Shown here one piece after another: positions 9,163-11,255 of a DNA stretch of 11,255 bases; the stretch's first letter is position 1; every line of letters begins with the position of its first letter. The translations under genes and the position numbers were made by a program. The notes under the pieces were generated by a model, which saw only the letters and a program-made list of their open reading frames with translations, ran no database searches and had not been told where the DNA came from. The stretch is from Physocladia obscura (taxonomy: Eukaryota > Chytridiomycota > Chytridiomycetes > Chytridiales > Chytriomycetaceae): contig JADGJH010001217.1 in assembly GCA_027596945.1 (NCBI GenBank), positions 1-11,255 on the forward strand. Direction: 5' to 3'.

Positions 9163-9426
9163 GAAAAACTCACAATTCTTTCTGAAATTTGTCAATTCCA
9201 AAAATTGAAAAACAGTCTTTAAAATAAATCTTGCCATTTTTCTCTGCAATAGAAAAGAATATAAAAAGAGTGTAACAGAATAGGATACAATTACTCTTAG
9301 CAGCTCAAAAAAATACCTCAAGAAAATTCTTAGAAAATGCAACAGCATGAAGATATGAAGAGAGAATCTCATATTACTCTATTGAAATAAAAATGGAAGT
9401 TGAACTACTCATATGCTACTGACTGA

Positions 9427-10575
9427 TGGCTGACAGGATACATAAACCTCATTCCAAAAATAAAGAATGGGTGGCAGACTACAAAATACAAGACCAATCT
9501 CACTACTTGAAACATGATATAAGTTTATTGAAACTTTGACCAGTACAGAACTATCACCAATACTACAGAAACACAATGTATTAAAGTGAAGAAGCTCGTC
9601 AGTATTCAAAGAGGAATGGATGAAGAATTATACATAATCCTGCTAAATATAAAGGAAGCCTTTGACTCAGTTAGCATTGAAGCAAAAATGAGAAGCCACA
9701 ACATAATCAAACTGCCAAACAAATACTCAGCATTTATAACACATAGAAAAATATGAAATTTAAAGTCTTGACTGCTGCAGGAAACTGAAGCTATAGAAAT
9801 AGGCGCCATAATATAACAAGGATCTATACTGGCTCTTCTAGGATTGAGAATCTTCTGGGACAACTTTCTTTGCACAAAGTTGATAAGCACACAACAGGGC
9901 ACATATTCAAGATTAAACAAAAGAAAGAGTTCACCAGCAAAAACTGGGAAACAGAAACATTAACAGAAAGAGTAGCAAGCTTAGCCTATGTAAATGATAC
10001 AACACTCATATCAAAATCATGGAAAGAATTGCTAAAGCAGAAGGACCTCACAATAGAATTTATGGAAGGCAATGCAATTGAAGCAAACACAAAGAAAACT
10101 AAATTGCTTGCATTAAACAGAAAAGATACAATGAAGAGACTCTGTTGAGATATTAAAGAGAAAGAAGAGATTGAAATTAATACAAGAAAAGGGAGTAGGA
10201 TGCTGCTTGGCAACTTCTACACAGGAGACAACAAAAGAAAGCTTGCAGAAACAACAAATGTGATATACTAAAGGATAAAAGAATAACACATAAGGGAGCA
10301 GGCATAGTAATTAACCACATATTATTGCAGTAGGCGCATTACAAGTGGCAAGCAATAGGAAAAACACATGAAACACAAGTCAGTCAAAAGACTCTACACA
10401 AGGCAGCACTTTCATCAGACTCAATCATAGGACACAAAATTAGCAAACTGAAAAACTGAATTGAGCATTACTGCATAGACTTTGCAACCAAGATGCCAAT
10501 ATTGATGAATGGAGACAGCCTACTAGGTAGAGTAACAAGAATACATGCACACTAGCTGCAGGAGAAACTATCGCT
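9427..10575 (+). pseudogene. Broken reverse transcriptase of a non-LTR-type retroelement
   Basis: Family-like segments occur in order but in different frames: GYINLIPKIK (from 9436, frame 1), NTRPISLLET (from 9485, frame 2), LLNIKEAFDSVSIE (from 9640, frame 1), LAYVNDTTLISKSW with KKTKLLALN (frame 3, about 9981-10119), then KDKRITHKGAG and IEHYCIDF..LLGRVTRIHAH (frame 2, about 10271-10550). In-frame stops interrupt it (for example 9515-9517 and 10146-10148). Known of the family: motif A carries a catalytic Asp before xxAFD and motif C is YxDD. Here the motif A position is Asn (AAT at 9646-9648) and motif C reads YVND (9987-9998). With frameshifts, stops and both substitutions it cannot encode an active enzyme. 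The segment order and wording resemble RTs I associate with Rhizophagus-type genomes; that placement is from memory. Confidence 0.82.
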
Positions 10576-10690
10576 CCCATAATTTATACTTAATAAACCC
10601 TTCCAGTCAATATGAAGAAGAAACAACACGTTCTGATATTAGTAATGACCCACATGCACAGACATCAGTTCACACTGGTGGCATCGGAAC

Positions 10691-11080
10691 ATATGAGTCT
10701 GGAAGGAATATTACTTCAAGCCATCAGGATTGAAGGTGGAGAAACATCAATACTCTCTGTATGTGGCAACAATTTGATGAAAATAAATAACAATTCCTGT
10801 TAAATGTTGTGTTGTATACATTTCTTCATTTCTTTTCATTTCTCAAAACTTTGAAGGTTACATGATATTCAAAAATTCCTTCAATCAAAGCAATAAAAAA
10901 CAAGTTTGGGCGAAATCAAATAAATTGTCTTAGAAATAGAAGATTGTTTTTGACTTGTGAAAATAAAATCTTGGAGTATCGAAAGTACTGTTGTTATTGC
11001 GGTACAGGCCTGCACCTACTGAACACCAACAAATAACACCCCCATCTGAAAACAACTTGGTCGTAAAATGGCGCAAATTT
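10691..11080. other. Intergenic stretch with no gene recognised
   Basis: A/T-rich sequence after the retroelement block. Small frames at 10612-10803 (plus) and 10930-11157 (minus) are short and match no family I know. CpG dinucleotides reappear from about 10911, suggesting a return to ordinary single-copy sequence. Confidence 0.5.
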
Positions 11081-11149
11081 TGAGTCGCAGATGAAGTAGT
11101 AGATAAACTATGCCGCACTTTTGAAAACTGCATCAAAACAAAAGGGAAT

Positions 11150-11178
11150 TGAGTCATTCAACTTCGAAAAATGAGTCA
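11150..11178. promoter_or_regulatory. Pair of TGAGTCA (Gcn4/AP-1-type) sites
   Basis: Perfect TGAGTCA heptamers occur at 11150-11156 and 11172-11178, 22 bp apart, with a one-mismatch TGAGTCG at 11081-11087. This is the established core site for fungal bZIP activators of the Gcn4/Cpc1 type. They lie upstream of a TATA-like box and an ATG, so they probably belong to a gene starting at the window edge. Confidence 0.5.
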
Positions 11179-11188
11179 TCATTGAAAG

Positions 11189-11195
11189 TATAAAA
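11189..11195 (+). promoter_or_regulatory. TATA-like box
   Basis: TATAAAA lies 41 nt before the ATG at 11236 and 11 nt after the second TGAGTCA site, a plausible promoter arrangement for a plus-strand gene. Confidence 0.45.
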
Positions 11196-11235
11196 AGTGA
11201 CTTCTTATTACTTCACAATCAAAAAAAGCAAACAA

Positions 11236-11255
11236 ATGAGTGCCACCACTGCAAC
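11236..11255 (+). CDS. Possible start of a gene cut off by the window edge
   Basis: ATG followed by codons for S-A-T-T-A and the first two bases of a Thr codon, then the window ends. The support is positional only: an A-rich leader (AAGCAAACAAATG), a TATA-like box 41 nt upstream and paired bZIP sites. No product can be named. Confidence 0.35.

Larger units (their letters stand above)
8773..10690 (+). mobile_element. Decayed non-LTR-type retrotransposon block, CpG-depleted
   Basis: The outer limits are inferred from composition: between 8773 and 10570 I count only three CpG dinucleotides (9597, 9804, 10335), while the neighbouring CNS1 exons hold many. The plus strand is A-rich, as is common for the sense strand of LINE-like elements. 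The recognisable coding remnant is the reverse transcriptase at 9427-10575. The part from 8773 to 9420 shows no domain I can name; one open stretch (8948-9102, SIEKKGVCNKRK...) is lysine-rich and unassigned. I found no target-site duplication, LTR or poly-A tail that would fix the ends. Confidence 0.5.

Noticed and set aside
9606..9920. 104-codon minus-strand open frame
   Set aside because: It lies opposite the reverse-transcriptase remnant, whose plus-strand reading shows clear motifs.
8773..10690. Classic repeat-induced point mutation (RIP) as the cause of decay
   Set aside because: RIP mainly turns CpA into TpA, yet CpA is very common here. The loss is specific to CpG.
1..11255. tRNA, rRNA or CRISPR arrays
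   Set aside because: No cloverleaf with a T-loop core, no rRNA-like conserved block and no regularly spaced repeats were seen; short hairpins such as the one near 3834-3849 are too small to support a call.

Overview
The window looks like nuclear DNA of a filamentous or zoosporic fungus, most likely an early-diverging, chytrid-like one. The evidence is short spliceosomal introns (58-156 nt) with GT..AG ends and CTAAT/CTAAC branch-type motifs, proteins swollen with low-complexity tracts, a fungal Cns1/TTC4 co-chaperone, an Azf1-like zinc-finger protein, and a decayed reverse transcriptase of a type I associate with Rhizophagus and other early fungi. The lineage is inference. No bacterial-style operons, RNA genes or CRISPR arrays are visible.

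Layout. (1) 11-3310, minus strand: a three-exon gene for a 1027-residue, four-finger C2H2 transcription factor. (2) 3311-4062: intergenic, holding the upstream region of that gene and the 3' side of the next one, with a 7-bp tandem repeat and A-runs. (3) 4063-6873, minus strand: a two-exon gene for a 915-residue protein of unknown family with one clear membrane segment. (4) 6874-7123: a 250-bp shared upstream region. (5) 7124-8610, plus strand: a six-exon gene for a 371-residue Hsp90 co-chaperone of the Cns1/TTC4 family, complete with carboxylate-clamp TPRs and a C-terminal wheel-type domain. (6) About 8773-10690: an A-rich, almost CpG-free block containing a broken non-LTR-type reverse transcriptase (recognisable 9427-10575) whose two key catalytic aspartate positions both read asparagine. 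(7) 10691-11255: unique intergenic sequence ending in a probable promoter (two perfect TGAGTCA sites, TATAAAA) and what may be the first seven codons of another gene.

The three complete genes do not form an obvious pathway. The clearest biology is the Cns1 homologue, which should act with Hsp90. The most interesting signals are the CpG-depleted retroelement fossil, the near-identical DNA-contact residues of zinc fingers 2-4 together with A-rich candidate sites upstream of the same gene, and the intron positions inside zinc fingers. I did not find a convincing previously unknown multi-gene system here.
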